In this document: positions 1 through 13,100 of the stretch, one piece after another
Position numbering within the stretch: the stretch's first letter is position 1
Layout of the letters: each line of letters starts with the position of its first letter
Assembly: GCF_014218335.1 (NCBI RefSeq)
Contig: NZ_AP023367.1
Location: 4,521,501 to 4,585,500 of the forward strand
Direction: 5' to 3'
Source: Anaerocolumna cellulosilytica
GTDB taxonomy: Bacteria > Bacillota > Clostridia > Lachnospirales > Lachnospiraceae
DNA: 64,000 bases
Notes under the pieces: generated by a model
What the model was told of the DNA's origin: nothing
Database searches by the model: none
The model's input: the letters and a program-made list of their open reading frames with translations, nothing else
Program-made: the position numbers and the translations under genes

Positions 1-1440
1 CGCTACCAGATGATTAACAATACGCATTTTATAATCCACGTACGAACGTACATGTATCACATCCCTGTTACAAAGACGATCTTTATTAATCAACGGATGG
101 TTCATGCAATTTATATCACTGTAATATGAATTAATTTGTGGAGAATATAACTCGAATTTTACCTTATTGAAGGCGCCATAATTCCTTTCATAAATAAAGT
201 CCTCTCTGCCCCAAAGTTCCAATCGAAGCATTCGTTCTTTCATTTCCTCAGTATTAAATGAGGACTCAGTCATTTCACGCATTTTATCAAATCTGTATCC
301 TATATAGCCTGCAAAAAGCTCATCAGCCCCTTCTCCAGTAAGTACAACCTTAATATTTTCATTCCTAACCTTCTCTGACAATGCCATCGATGCACAATTG
401 TATGTTTCCTTCAAAGGTGTTTCAGAATAATAAATTGCTTTAGAAAGCCTTTGGCTTATATCCTGCATTGTAAACATAATTTCATGGTGATCAAATTGAA
501 GCTTATTTGCTAAAAAGCGCTGGTATTTTGATTCTGATAATTCTTTATCAAGAAAATCTATTGAAAATGATTTATAAGAATTCTGTGGTCTTAAAATTTG
601 CGCCTTGCTCGCTACAATGGATGAATCAAGCCCTCCGCTTACATACAAACCAACAGGTACATCAGCTCTAAGCCTCAATTTTATAGAATTAGTAATAAGT
701 TCATCCAACCGTTCAATGTAATACTCCTCTCCTTTGTCCTCTATCTCACTTACTCCTGTCTCAGGATAGACTAAGTCCCAGTATTCTACTTCGTTAATAT
801 TTTGGTCTCTAATCTCCAAATAATGACCGTTATCAAGACTCCTTATGTTTTTAAACATAGTGCGGGATCCTATTAATCCAGGAAATGTAAAGATTTGATC
901 AAGACCAATAAGGTCAACTTCCCTTTTGACAGCGGGATGTTGTAATATGGATTTTATCTCAGAACCAAAAATAAAAAAATCATCAACAACCGTATAAAAA
1001 AATGGAGCAATACCAAAGTGGTCCCTGCCACAAAGTAAACTCCTTGTTTTATAATCAAAAATTACAAAGGAAAACTGTCCATTCAGATAATTAAACATAT
1101 CTCTTCCTTTTTCCTCATAAAGATGGATTAGCGTCTCTACATCGGTATTGGTTCTGAAAACGTGCCCCTTACACTCTAACAGTTTTCGAAGCTCAATATA
1201 GTTAAAAATCTCTCCATTACATATCATTACAATTGAACGGTCTTCATTAAATATTGGTTGTATGCCTCCGGTGAGGTCAATTATGCCAAGCCTTGTAAAA
1301 CCAAATGATATACTGCCATCATAATAAAAGTTCTCTGCATCCGGTCCCCTATGCTGTAATATCTTCGTCATAGGATATATAAGGGATTCCTCAATTCTCT
1401 TTTTAAATTTTAGATCAACAATTCCACAAATGCCGCACAA
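1..1440 (-). CDS. asnB: Asparagine synthetase B-type glutamine amidotransferase (C-terminus beyond window)
   Basis: Uses glutamine-derived ammonia and ATP to amidate a carboxylate, normally aspartate. About 480 residues are visible of a family that is usually 600-630 long. The start is a TTG directly after the stop of the upstream PKS gene, giving MCGICGIVDL; cleavage after Met exposes the Cys2 nucleophile of class II glutaminases. The N-terminal domain has the family motifs QHRGPD and NGEIFNY. The synthetase domain has the PP-loop SGGLDSSIVASK near residue 265 and GEGADELFAGY near residue 370. There is no ATG and no gap to the upstream gene, so it is almost certainly translationally coupled. 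It could supply Asn to the Asn-loading NRPS at 37-42 kb, or form an amide on the product. Family assignment is firm; substrate is inference. Confidence 0.95.
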   Translation of the reverse strand, partial: MCGICGIVDLKFKKRIEESLIYPMTKILQHRGPDAENFYYDGSISFGFTRLGIIDLTGGIQPIFNEDRSIVMICNGEIFNYIELRKLLECKGHVFRTNTDVETLIHLYEEKGRDMFNYLNGQFSFVIFDYKTRSLLCGRDHFGIAPFFYTVVDDFFIFGSEIKSILQHPAVKREVDLIGLDQIFTFPGLIGSRTMFKNIRSLDNGHYLEIRDQNINEVEYWDLVYPETGVSEIEDKGEEYYIERLDELITNSIKLRLRADVPVGLYVSGGLDSSIVASKAQILRPQNSYKSFSIDFLDKELSESKYQRFLANKLQFDHHEIMFTMQDISQRLSKAIYYSETPLKETYNCASMALSEKVRNENIKVVLTGEGADELFAGYIGYRFDKMREMTESSFNTEEMKERMLRLELWGREDFIYERNYGAFNKVKFELYSPQINSYYSDINCMNHPLINKDRLCNRDVIHVRSYVDYKMRIVNHLVA

Positions 1441-4400
1441 TTACTCCACCTCCAAATCCTCATTAAAATCACCCAATATTTTGTCATAATTACTGTCCAT
1501 CCAGTTCAATATTTCTTCAATCTTATTCTCAGGATTTCTCACTGCGTTACGTGCTATATTAACAAAATATTCTGAGAAAATCTTAATTGTCTCCTCCTTG
1601 AACAGCTTTACGTTATATTCAATAATAAAATAAAGTTTATTATTCCTAAAAAATCCTTCAATATTAATATCAAGCTTGGATGCCCGGTTCTTGAAAGGGA
1701 ATTGTTTTATAATAAGGTTTGATATTTTAAAATCCGGAATATCTACATTTTGAAATATGAAAATCATATCATATAGAGGGTTTCTGTTTATATCCCGGGA
1801 TAATTTAAGTTTTTCAATTAAATCATCAAAGGGGTAATCCTGGTTTTCAAACGCATCCATTACTATTTTGTTAACCCCAATTAAGAAATCAATAAATCTT
1901 TCGCTTTGTGAAATACTTTTTTTCAAAGGAAGATAGTTCAAAAAAAGTCCTACGATATTTTCCATATCGCTATGAGTCCTACCAGCTACCGATGTACCTA
2001 TGACAATCTCTTCACTTCCACCAATTTTGTTCAAAAGTAAATAAAACAGTGATAACAGGTATGTAAATAGCGTGATATTATTTGCATCTGCCATATCTTT
2101 TAGGTACATCGTAGTTTCTTCATCAAGTTCAAAATATAACTGCTCACCTTCAAAAGAAGGTATTTTAGGTCTTTCAAAATCTGTGGGTATATTACTCAAC
2201 GGTACGCCTTTAGCAAATTCATTAAGCCAAAAGCTCTCCTGGTTACCATAGATATCCCAAGTATTCCCCCGCTGCTGCTGCCATTCAGAGTAATCCCTGT
2301 ATTGGAACTTAAGTTCGGGTAGCTCTTTTCCTTCATATAGAGCCATAAATTCATCCATCAGAATCTGGATAGAAACTCCATCCGAAATGATATGGTGAAT
2401 ATCTATCATTAAGTAATGGTCATTTTCCTCTATTTTCACAAGATTTGCCCGAATTAATGGTGAATTGCTCAAGTCAAAAGGCCTTATAAACCTATATATT
2501 TCATCATAAATCTTTCCTGTATTTTCATCGCCAGTAGTTATTTCAGAATATTCTAATTTAAAAGGTACATTCTCCACAATTTTTTGCACCGGTGTATTAT
2601 CAACTAAAACAAATGCAGTCCTTAGACTTTCATGACGCTTCACCAAAACTTGAAAGCAGGTCTCAATCCTGTCTTTATCTATTACGCCAATAAGTTGCAG
2701 TACAAAGGGTAAATTATAATTGGTACTTGTCGTATTTATATTACTTGATATGTACATCCTTTTCTGATTTGAGGACAATGGATAATACTCTTTTATTTCT
2801 GATGTCTTTACCGGCTCCCATAAACTCTGATTTTGATTATTCAGGAAGTCAGCCACCTGCCTAATCGTAGGATTTTTTAAAAATTGAGACAATCCTATTT
2901 TCTTATTAAAGGACTTATGTATGGCAGATATAACACTTATAGCCTTCAAGGAATTTCCACCAAGCTCAAAAAAATCATCATCTATACCTATACGTTCATA
3001 TTTCAAATACTTCTGCCAAATAAGGAATATCTCACCTTCAATATAATTCCTAGGAGATATATACGAATTTTTAAAATTAGGTCTAGATTGCAACACATCG
3101 AACATTACCTCATTTGAAGGAGCTGCTTTATTTTCATAATGTCTGTTTATTTGCCACTGTTTCTGTCTTGACTGTAATTCACCAGTCGATATAATAATAT
3201 GTTCTTCCCCCAACAGCAACGCTTTTTCAAAAACCCTAATCCCCTCTTCTATATTTATTTCCAGGTCAGAAATACTAGTTTCCCAAGCTATCATTTCCTT
3301 GCTGCCCAAATTCCAGCCGTCCCAGTTTATGCATATCCATTGGGTTTTGGAACTATAGTTTTGGTAGTGTACAAATGCATCCATAAATGCGTTTCCTGCA
3401 GCATAGGCTGACATCCCTAAGCCACCCAAAATAGAGGAAATGGAGGACATGAGTACACAGAAATCAAGTTTCCTGTTTTTAAGTATATTTTCCAATACAG
3501 CCAAGCTATACACTTTCGAAGCGAAATGCTTTTCACAGGCTTCAGGTTCTAGTGATTCAATAACTTCATGCTGTTCTGTGATACCTGCTGCATGAATAAC
3601 TCCATTTAAAAGGCCAAAAGCTTTTTCGGAGATACTAAGTACATTTGCCATCTCCTCTTTATTTGAACTATCAGCAGAAAAAATCAAGACCTCTGCTCCT
3701 GCTGCCTCAAAATCTCTTATCTTTTGTATTTTTTGAGTAATCCCATCCTTTTTCCCATATTTGTCTATCCAGATATCCCATTGGTCTCTTGCTGGAAATT
3801 GAGTTCTTCCAGTAAGTATTAATTTGGCTTTATAATTCCTAGCTAGATATTCTCCTAAGGCAATCCCAATCTTACCGAGCCCACCGGTGATAAGATAAAT
3901 CCCGTTTTGTTTTAGTTTGGTTGCTTTGATATTTTCTACTTTTTTGTCCATTACCAAAGATTCAAACACAGGAATCCAACGCTTTCTTCCACGATAGGCT
4001 GTAATAGCACTGCTGTATTGACTTGATATCTCCTGATATAAAGTATCATTAAGTGTTTTTCCACCAGGATATAATTCATAATCTATAGGTATATCTAAAC
4101 AACTGCAGGTAATATTGGGGTTTTCTTGCGGAGCGATACAGCAAATACCTTTTAAAGTAGCCTTTTCTGGGTGATACAAGTCTTCACCAACTACATCAAA
4201 CATATTGTTAGTAATAACTTTTATATCAAACTTGTCAGAAACTATTGTTTTCGCTAGTGCCTGTATAATATATAATAAGCTGTAGAAACCTGTAACCTGT
4301 GCTTTTTGTATCCTTTCTACGTTTACTTCATGTTTAACAGTATTGGAAAGGTTCCATAAGTGAATCGCTTTATCCGGAAGCAAGCCGTTCTCAGACAATT

Positions 4401-7077
4401 CCGTAAACAAAAGTTCATACTCATGTGGTGATTGAGGGTTAATATAGTACTTTCCATTCCCCTCCCGCAAAAAACCACTTCCGATATTTACTACAATTGT
4501 TCTATTTCCATTTGCCTGAAGTTTTTTAATTATCGCATCACCTATTCCCAGATTATCGCTGAAAACTATATAGTTTGACTTATTATTGTCAAAGGTAATG
4601 TTTAATTTCTCATTTTTCCATGCAACATAATAAAACCATTTTGAAATATCATTATTTTTTTTAATCTCACTGCATTCATCTGTTTTATGGTTAAACATCT
4701 CCAATGGACTCCCCTCAATCCAATAGGATTTTCGCTCAAACGGATATGCAGGAAGCGAGACTCTGTTTCTCTCCTGTCCTGCAGAAAATTGCTTCCAATT
4801 AATATAAAACCCGTTTAGCCACAGCCTGCCCACCCCATTAATAAATCGTTTATATTCCTCTCCTTTTTCATAAGATTGGGCGAATAAACTAATTGATATA
4901 TTTGTTTCGGTAAAATAGGAAAATTGTCCAGGCGCTACCTCAATGCATATATTACCTTCTGATTTAAGCAGTTCCTTTATATCTTCATCAAAATAAATTG
5001 ATGTATTCAATTGTTCAATCCAGTATTGGGGATTTGTAACAAGACCCGGAGAAACCCATGTACCACTCACTGATGAAATATAGGGTTTCTCAGGTTCCTG
5101 CAACTTCAATTTACAGGCATATTGTCTGAACTTGTCCGCATTGCTGCGATGTAAAGCCAAATATAATACTTCTTCCAGTGATATTACCCCTAATAAATGT
5201 GCTATTACATATTCCCCGATTCCAATGCCTAACATATGACAACCATGTATGTCCCATGAGTTTAGTAGTTTTGCGACGGAATATTCAAATGATAACAGTA
5301 CTGGATCAATATGCTCCTTATCTATTAATTCCAAGCTATTATCGGGAGCGTTGACAGGATATAGGATATGTTTATAATCCAAACCTGTTATTTCCCTTAG
5401 TATGGTAAAACATCTTTCCATCTCATTACGAAAAACTGGCTCTGTCCTGTATAAGTCTAAACCCATGTTAACATATTGTTCACCTTCACCAGGAAATATT
5501 GCGAAAAGACTGCCTTGATCAGCCTTTCTAAATACAACCGGTCCCCAAGCTTTATCAAGACTCCGAATTGAAGCTATCGCATCTTCACTATCACGACATA
5601 CCACCATATTCCTATAGGGCAGTTCTTTTCTCCCAACCTGTGTTGTATACGCCACATCTGAAATATCAATATCGTTTTTACTTTGAAGGAAACCAGATAA
5701 ATTTTGGGCAGTTTTGCAAACCGCTGCTTCACTGTTCCCTGAAAATAAGACCAGTTTATATGGTTTTGTAGAAGATACTTTGCGAGATAAACAAATTTCT
5801 TCCAGTACTACATAAGCATTCGTACCACCTATTCCCATGGAATTTACAGCAGCCCTGCGCAGATATAATCCTTTGCCCCACTGTGTAAGTTTGTTGTTTA
5901 TATAAAACGGACTGCTTTCAAAGTCTATATTGGGGTTAGGTTTTTCAAAATTCAAGCTAGGCGGTATACATTTATGGTTTAATGCTAGTACTGTTTTTAT
6001 AAAACCGGCGATACCTGCAGCTCTGTCCAAATGTCCCAGGTTTGTTTTTACCGATCCAATAGCACAATACCCCTTCTTCCCAGTATTAAAAGCCACTTTT
6101 AATGCCTCAATCTCTATCGGATCTCCCAGTCTAGTACCCGTTCCATGTGCTTCTATATAGGAAAGCGTCTCAGGATCAATATCAGCAAGGTGGTGCGCAA
6201 CTCTTATCACTTCCGCTTGTCCCTCAACACTTGGTGCTGTATAACCTACTTTTCTTGAGCCGTCATTATTTACTGCTGACGCTTTTATAACAGCATAAAC
6301 ATTGTCTCGATCTTTAAGAGCGTCATCCAAAGGTTTCAACAGAACTATTCCTGCTCCATTCCCTTCGACTGTACCGTTCGCATTGCCGTCAAATGTACGA
6401 CAATGGCCATCGGACGAAAGTATGAATCCCTCCTGGTACAAGTACCCTTGGTTTTGATTCAATGCGATTGTTGCCCCGCCAGCCAATGCCATATCACATT
6501 CTCCTCCAATTAAAGCTTGGCAAGCTTCATGGATGGTAACGAGGGATGTTGAACAAGCAGTATCAATAGTGTAGCTCGGTCCGCTCAAATTAAAATTATA
6601 GGATATTCTCGAAGCTATAAAATCTTTATCGTTCAATATGGATGCATTAAATTGGTCGGATCCTTGAGAACCAGCTACCTTAAAAGAAAGCATCCGCCAT
6701 AGTATATTACTTGCTGCCCCTACATAAAGCCCGATCCTATTCCTAGATTTCCCTGGGTAATATCCTCCGTCTTCTAGAGCCTCCCAACAAGTTTCGTGTA
6801 ATATACGTATTTGTGGGTCCATCAATATAGCTTCTTCACATGTGTAATTAAAAAAATCAGCGTCAAATTGATCGATTCCATCAATGCTTCCACAAGCCCC
6901 TACATAATTGGGGTTTTTCAACAACTCAACATCTACTCCCAGTTTTAACAAATCGTTATATCTGTAAAAGCGAATTAATTCAGCACCGTTTTTAATGTTT
7001 TTCCAAAACTCTCTAGTATTTTTTGAACCTGGAAAACGGCAACTCATTCCTATTATAGCTATGTCTAGCTCACTCAT
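1441..7077 (-). CDS. Hybrid PKS-NRPS protein: KS-AT(degenerate)-KR-ACP-C
   Basis: Third assembly-line protein, 1878 aa. KS: residues 1-430, active Cys near 175 (TACSTSL), histidines in EAHGTGT and KTNLGH. AT region about 515-760: the GHSxGE nucleophile motif reads GIGIGE (near 618), so Ser is Gly, and the part after it is shortened; it cannot self-acylate. KR about 1060-1250: ITGGLGKIG cofactor loop and the YAAGN catalytic block; the position of the B-type Asp is not Asp (GITEQ), suggesting A-type. ACP: GGNSL near 1374. Condensation domain: about 1430-1860, HHIISDG near 1563, intact. The protein ends there, so the chain must be passed to an NRPS module encoded to the left of the window. ATG is preceded by AAGGTGG. 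The extender is presumably supplied in trans by the free acyltransferase at 29.6-30.8 kb. Confidence 0.95.
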   Translation of the reverse strand: MSELDIAIIGMSCRFPGSKNTREFWKNIKNGAELIRFYRYNDLLKLGVDVELLKNPNYVGACGSIDGIDQFDADFFNYTCEEAILMDPQIRILHETCWEALEDGGYYPGKSRNRIGLYVGAASNILWRMLSFKVAGSQGSDQFNASILNDKDFIASRISYNFNLSGPSYTIDTACSTSLVTIHEACQALIGGECDMALAGGATIALNQNQGYLYQEGFILSSDGHCRTFDGNANGTVEGNGAGIVLLKPLDDALKDRDNVYAVIKASAVNNDGSRKVGYTAPSVEGQAEVIRVAHHLADIDPETLSYIEAHGTGTRLGDPIEIEALKVAFNTGKKGYCAIGSVKTNLGHLDRAAGIAGFIKTVLALNHKCIPPSLNFEKPNPNIDFESSPFYINNKLTQWGKGLYLRRAAVNSMGIGGTNAYVVLEEICLSRKVSSTKPYKLVLFSGNSEAAVCKTAQNLSGFLQSKNDIDISDVAYTTQVGRKELPYRNMVVCRDSEDAIASIRSLDKAWGPVVFRKADQGSLFAIFPGEGEQYVNMGLDLYRTEPVFRNEMERCFTILREITGLDYKHILYPVNAPDNSLELIDKEHIDPVLLSFEYSVAKLLNSWDIHGCHMLGIGIGEYVIAHLLGVISLEEVLYLALHRSNADKFRQYACKLKLQEPEKPYISSVSGTWVSPGLVTNPQYWIEQLNTSIYFDEDIKELLKSEGNICIEVAPGQFSYFTETNISISLFAQSYEKGEEYKRFINGVGRLWLNGFYINWKQFSAGQERNRVSLPAYPFERKSYWIEGSPLEMFNHKTDECSEIKKNNDISKWFYYVAWKNEKLNITFDNNKSNYIVFSDNLGIGDAIIKKLQANGNRTIVVNIGSGFLREGNGKYYINPQSPHEYELLFTELSENGLLPDKAIHLWNLSNTVKHEVNVERIQKAQVTGFYSLLYIIQALAKTIVSDKFDIKVITNNMFDVVGEDLYHPEKATLKGICCIAPQENPNITCSCLDIPIDYELYPGGKTLNDTLYQEISSQYSSAITAYRGRKRWIPVFESLVMDKKVENIKATKLKQNGIYLITGGLGKIGIALGEYLARNYKAKLILTGRTQFPARDQWDIWIDKYGKKDGITQKIQKIRDFEAAGAEVLIFSADSSNKEEMANVLSISEKAFGLLNGVIHAAGITEQHEVIESLEPEACEKHFASKVYSLAVLENILKNRKLDFCVLMSSISSILGGLGMSAYAAGNAFMDAFVHYQNYSSKTQWICINWDGWNLGSKEMIAWETSISDLEINIEEGIRVFEKALLLGEEHIIISTGELQSRQKQWQINRHYENKAAPSNEVMFDVLQSRPNFKNSYISPRNYIEGEIFLIWQKYLKYERIGIDDDFFELGGNSLKAISVISAIHKSFNKKIGLSQFLKNPTIRQVADFLNNQNQSLWEPVKTSEIKEYYPLSSNQKRMYISSNINTTSTNYNLPFVLQLIGVIDKDRIETCFQVLVKRHESLRTAFVLVDNTPVQKIVENVPFKLEYSEITTGDENTGKIYDEIYRFIRPFDLSNSPLIRANLVKIEENDHYLMIDIHHIISDGVSIQILMDEFMALYEGKELPELKFQYRDYSEWQQQRGNTWDIYGNQESFWLNEFAKGVPLSNIPTDFERPKIPSFEGEQLYFELDEETTMYLKDMADANNITLFTYLLSLFYLLLNKIGGSEEIVIGTSVAGRTHSDMENIVGLFLNYLPLKKSISQSERFIDFLIGVNKIVMDAFENQDYPFDDLIEKLKLSRDINRNPLYDMIFIFQNVDIPDFKISNLIIKQFPFKNRASKLDINIEGFFRNNKLYFIIEYNVKLFKEETIKIFSEYFVNIARNAVRNPENKIEEILNWMDSNYDKILGDFNEDLEVE

Positions 7078-7125
7078 TTCATACCACCTTAATCTAAGAG
7101 ATTATCCACCTAGTTTTTATAGTAT

Positions 7126-10100
7126 TTAAATGTCTTTATCTTTTATATACCTTCTTCTTTGTTTTAATCTTTCTCTTCCCTCTCCAGCCTTGCTCAGAAT
7201 AAGCTCATCATCTTTTTTCATCAGCTTTCCGTCTTGTTGCTCTGTAAGGTATACGGCAAGGCTCCTAATTGTTGTAAATCTGAACAAGACAGCCACCGGT
7301 ATGTCAATTTCTAATAAAGTTTTTAAGAGGTTGTTTACTAATATCAAATTAATAGAATTTCCACCTGCATCAAAGAAATTCTCTTCGACTCCAATCTTGT
7401 CAGTATGAAGGACTTCCATCCATACAGAAGCGATTTGGATTTCCAGATTATTTTCCGGTGCAGTATATTTTACGGTCCTTACAAGTTCCTTTCCTCTTTC
7501 TCGCAGCAATTTTCTGTCAATTTTACCACTTGAAGTGGTTGGAAACTCTCCTACTGTAAAATACTTTGACGGAATCATATAGTCTGGTAATGATTTTAAC
7601 AGGAATCGTCTTATCTCTTCTGATTTGAGTAACTGATGTGCTTTAAAATACATCAGTATCTCTGCATTATCGTTAATTCTTTCCACGCAGACAGCCGCTT
7701 CTTGAATATCAGGATGCTCCAGTATTTTTTTTTCAATCTCACCCAATTCTATACGGAAACCACGCACCTTTACCTGGTCATCATTACGTCCAATATATTC
7801 TATATTTCCATTTTCCAGCCATCGTCCGATATCCCCTGTACGGTACATTCTCTGTCCAGGGTTTAAGTGGTCTTCAAAAAAACAATTATTAGTCAATTCA
7901 GGGTTATTAATATATCCTCTTCCGACTTGTATGCCAGAAATATAGATATCGCCCATTACACCAATAGGCAGTAACCTTCTTTTTTCATCCATGATATACA
8001 ATTTTGTATTTGCAACTGGCTTTCCTATAGGAATACTGTAATCACTTTCGGATACTTTAAAATATGTGACATCTATTGCTGCTTCCGTAGGCCCATAAAG
8101 GTTATAGAACTCCACATGACTTCCCATTTTACTAAAAAACAGGTCCTTGTGTTTTTGAGTCAGTGCTTCTCCACTACAAATACACATTCTCAATTTATTG
8201 CCATCATTGTTGCCTGGGTGAGACTCAAGGAAAGCAGTAAGCATAGATGGAACGAAGTGAGTAACTGTAATCCCTTTTCCCCTAATAATCTCCCTGAGAT
8301 AATCAGGATCCTTTTCACCTCCCGGCTTAGCAAGAAAAACCTTTGCTCCAATAACCAAAGGTAATACGATTTCCCACACTGAAACATCAAATGTATAAGT
8401 TGTTTTTTGCAGGATTACATCATTTCCACTTATATTACACAATTCCGTCATCCATAATAGCCTGTTAACAAGGCTGTTTCTCTGAACCAATGTTCCCTTT
8501 GGTACACCGGTAGAACCTGATGTAAAAATTACATATGCGGCATCCGATGGGGTAATCCGTATAACTGGGTTTTGTGTGCTGTATTCTTCTACTTTACTAC
8601 TGTCAACAACAATTATCTCACTTTCAAATACTACTTTATCAAGACTCGCAGAATTAGTTAAAAGAATTTTTACCCCACAATCATGAAGCATTAACCTTTT
8701 TCTATCATCAGGACATTCGGGATCAATGGGAAGGTAAGCTCCACCGGCTTTTAATATGCCCCATATGCCAACAAGCATTTCTATACTACGGTTTGCAACT
8801 ATACCAACAATTACGTTCGCCCCAACACCACTCTTAATTAACAGATTAGCAACCTGGTTTGCTTTTTCGTTAAATTCTTTGAATGTAATACTTCTTTCTC
8901 CACACACAACAGCTACTTTATTAGCTTTCAATTCGGCATTTTCTTCAATATATGTGTTTAAATTCCCTTCAACTGAATAGTCTACATATGTATCGTTAAA
9001 CTTATATAATATCTTTGTCCGTTCCTCCATAGTCAATATATCAATATCTTCTAACGAATTGTCTGGCATTTTTATTACTTCATCTATAATTCTTTTAAAG
9101 TATTCCGCAAATCTACTAATTGTTTCAGTCTTGAAAAGTCTAGATGCAAACTCTATATCAAAATTAATGGTGCCTTCTTCACTTTCGTACCCGACAAAAC
9201 TTACATCAAACTTAGATACATTTTTTCTGTATTTATAGGCCTTTAAGTTTATCCCGTTAATAGCTATTTCGGGCATGTCCAAATTCTGCCATACGAACAT
9301 AATATCGAACAGTGGATTTCTGCTTGCGTCTCTGGTAATTGCCAATTTTTCAATTAATTCTTCAAACTGGTATTCTTGATTATTAAAAGCTCCCAGTACA
9401 CTTTCCTTTACTTCTTCTAAAAAAATATTAAATTTCTTTTCCTTTTTCGGATAATTTCTTATGGGAAGAGTATTGACGAACATACCCACAGTATTTTGTA
9501 GGTCGTCGCAGTTTCTACCAGAAACTACAGTCCCAATCACAATATCTTCATTCCCAGACAGCTTTTGAAGAAATACATTAAATGCTGCTATCAATAGCAT
9601 ATACAATGTAACTTTCTCACTTCTTGCCAATTTCCGTAGCATTTCACTTTGTGTTTTGTCTATAGTAAAGCTGTGTATTCCCCCTTCATAATCCAGAAAA
9701 GGTGGCCTTGGAAAATCACAAGGCATATTTAATACCGGAGCTTCGGTTTCGAATACTTTCAACCAATACTCCTCTTGTTCCCTTAATTGCCCGCTTTCCC
9801 TCATTTCATTTTGCCATTCACTAAAATCCTTATATTGAACGGTCAATCTGGGTAGACTTTTGCCCATATACAGTTCCATAAAATCTCTGGTTATAATTGT
9901 CTCTGATACCCCATCAGTTACTATGTGATGCATATCCAGTATGAGCAAGCTCTTATCTTCTCCCATATCAATGAATCCCAAGCGCATCAAAGGTGGTGCA
10001 CAAAGATCGAAGGGTTGTATAAAATCCTTTAACACTTGCTCAGCATTCTCTTCGCTACAATGGTAGTGCTTAGTACATACCTGTATATTATCATAAATAA

Positions 10101-13100
10101 TCTGAACTAGCACATTGTCCTTAAAATCAAAGCCTGTCCGTAAAATTTCATTCCTTGATACCATACGTTCAAATACTTGCTGCACTTTTTCCTTTTCTAT
10201 CTTTCCCTCAAGCCTTACTACTATCGGTTCATTGTATGCTGTAGTCTGCCCCTCCATCTGGTTCAATATATAAAGTCTTTTTTGAGCAGCGGATGCATTG
10301 TAATATTGTTTTTTTAATGCAGGTTTTATAATGTATCTTTGGTGAGTAGATGAATCACTAAACATTCCTGATATAGCTTTTATTGTAGGATTTTTAAAGA
10401 AGTCAGACAGTGGAATTTGAATACTAATCTCCTTACGTACGTTAGCAACCATATTTATTGCCTTTAATGAGTCACCTCCCAGTTCAAAGAAATCGTCCAT
10501 AATCCCTATTCCAGTAACTTTTAATGTTTTTTCCCAAATAGTAACCAGGGTTTTTTCTCTCAGACTACATGGTAGTACATAATCAGACAATAAATCCGGT
10601 CTTGGTTTTACACCATTACTTGCTATTTCCTCTTCTATATGTGGCTGCACCTCATCCAATTTCATCCACATATCCATTCTTTTTTGAAAGTTGCCAGACG
10701 ATATAAGTACTCTATTTACGTTAAGACAAGACATTATCCTATCAAAAGTATCAATTCCCTCTTCTACTTTCATTGAATACATTATTCTATTTATACCTAA
10801 ATTGGAATTGTTTTTCTGCTCCTTTTCGAAATACCACGTCTCCCAGTTTACACTAAGCCAGTAATGCTGCCCTTTATACCTTTGAGTTTGTACAAAATAA
10901 TCCATATATATATTGGCTGCTGCATAAGAAGTATCCCCCAAACCGCCAAGAATATTAGACAACGAGGATGCCAGCAGACAAAAATCCAATTGTCTTTTTC
11001 GAAAAACCTTTTCCAGCGCAATTAAGCCATAAACCTTTGCCTTAAATTGTTCTTCACAAATTTCTTTTGTTATATACTTTATTGCGGAAGCACTTTTTCC
11101 TACTATCCCTGCAGCATGAATAACTCCGTTAATGCTTCCAGTTTCCCTCTCAACCTCTGCTATGATAGCTGCTGTTTGGCCTGCATCAGATACATCACAG
11201 GGATAATACAATACTATACCACCCAGATTTTTAAGCTCTTTTAACCTTGCAAACTTATCAACTTCTCCGTCAATCCTAGCATTCCTATCTATAGATGACA
11301 AATCTGATCGACCTAATAATACAATTTTAGCATTATAAGTTTTAATGAGATGTTTCGCTAGATTGAACCCCAAATCCCCTAATCCACCTGTAATAAGATA
11401 CAATCCCTGTTGTTTTAAGTAGCTGCTATTTACATTTCGTTCTATCTTCACAGTCTCAAATACTTGAATCCAACGCTGCTTTCCTCTATAAGCTACTATC
11501 CTATCGCTTGCAGGTAAGCTGAACTCATCCTCTAGTATCCTCGAAAGCATCACCGCCTTTTTACCATTTTTGCTATCCTCATGGATATCTATACAACGGC
11601 AATTAATATGTAGATATTCCTGTGAAATAATCTTTGCAGTTGAAAGAAGTGTTGCATTTTCAGGAACAATCTGTTCCTCTCCAGTAATTTCATGCAAATC
11701 ACATGTTATTATGTTAATATCCGTTTTATTATCAATACTGCATTGCTCCATTGCCTTCACAATTTTTAAAATACTATAGAGGCCTAGTTCCTGTGCCTTT
11801 TTAAACCGCTCCACCAAATCCTCACCAAGTGAATCGTTTATTGGCCATAGGTCTATTATTTTGTCAGGAATAGTTTTCGTATTTTTAAGTGTTTCAAATA
11901 AATTAATGTAATCCTCATACTCGCTTGGATTAATAATAAAGTCTTCTCCATTGTTAAATGAAAAATAAGTACCAGGTATTACTGTCACAACTTTTTCGCC
12001 TCTGCTTCGCAGGCAATGCACAATTTCATTTTCCAAATCGTACTGCGAAGCATAAAAAATTAAATATGTATACTGAATCCTTGTATCTTTTCCAACTCTT
12101 AACAAGGGCAAATGTTTCCACGACGGAACGTAAAACCAGTCATCCAACGGCTCTTTGTATAATACTGGATTTTCGGCTGGCCGGTTTACCAAAGCATTTA
12201 TGGTATCACTTTCGGGCCAATAAGATTTACCTTCAAACGGGTACGTAGGAAGTGGGATTCGCCTTCTCTTTTCATCAACGTAGCAGTTATTCCAATCAAT
12301 TTTTATTCCTTCCTGCCAAAGCTTCCCAAGCCTGTTCAGTATAAAATATTCATCTGATATCTTGTTTCCTTGAATCCGGACTAAATCCACCGCAAATGCT
12401 CTTCTATTTTTATTGTCTAAGTTATTTATAAAAGAATTAACCAGTACAGTTAAATCGCGTCCTGGTCCTATCTCAATAAAAATACTGTCCTTGTCGTTTA
12501 ATAAGCCGTTAACACCCTTTGCAAACATCACAGTCTCTCTTAACTGTCTGACCCAGTAGGAAGGTTTTATTACCTCCCTATTATCCAGAAGCTTACCCGT
12601 TATACCTGATATCATAAGATATCTGGGTTCGTGAAAAGAAATCCCCTCTAATAACTGTAAAAACTCATCCAAAACAGGCTCCATAAGATGAGAATGCGCA
12701 CCGTGGGAACTATTTACCGGAATACATAATATGTTTTGATGCTTCATTTTATTATGATATGCTTGTATCGCTTCTTTTGTACCTGAAACAACGCAAGAAG
12801 CGCCATTGTCAATAGCCACGGTTATTCCATCCTCTGGCGCAATTAACTCTGCTTTTATTGGAATACTCAACATCATCCCATCTAACGTACTCCTCATAAG
12901 TTTTCCCCTGGTGTTTACAATTTTCAAAGTATCTTCAAGAGAAAAAACACCCGCTATACATGCCGCAGTCACTTCTCCAAGACTATAACCGACAAGTATA
13001 TCCGGCATAATACCCCAATGCAGCATAAGTTTTGATAGAGAATACTCTAAAATAAAAACAGCTAGCTGAATAACATCTATTTCATTTATTCTTCTTGAAG

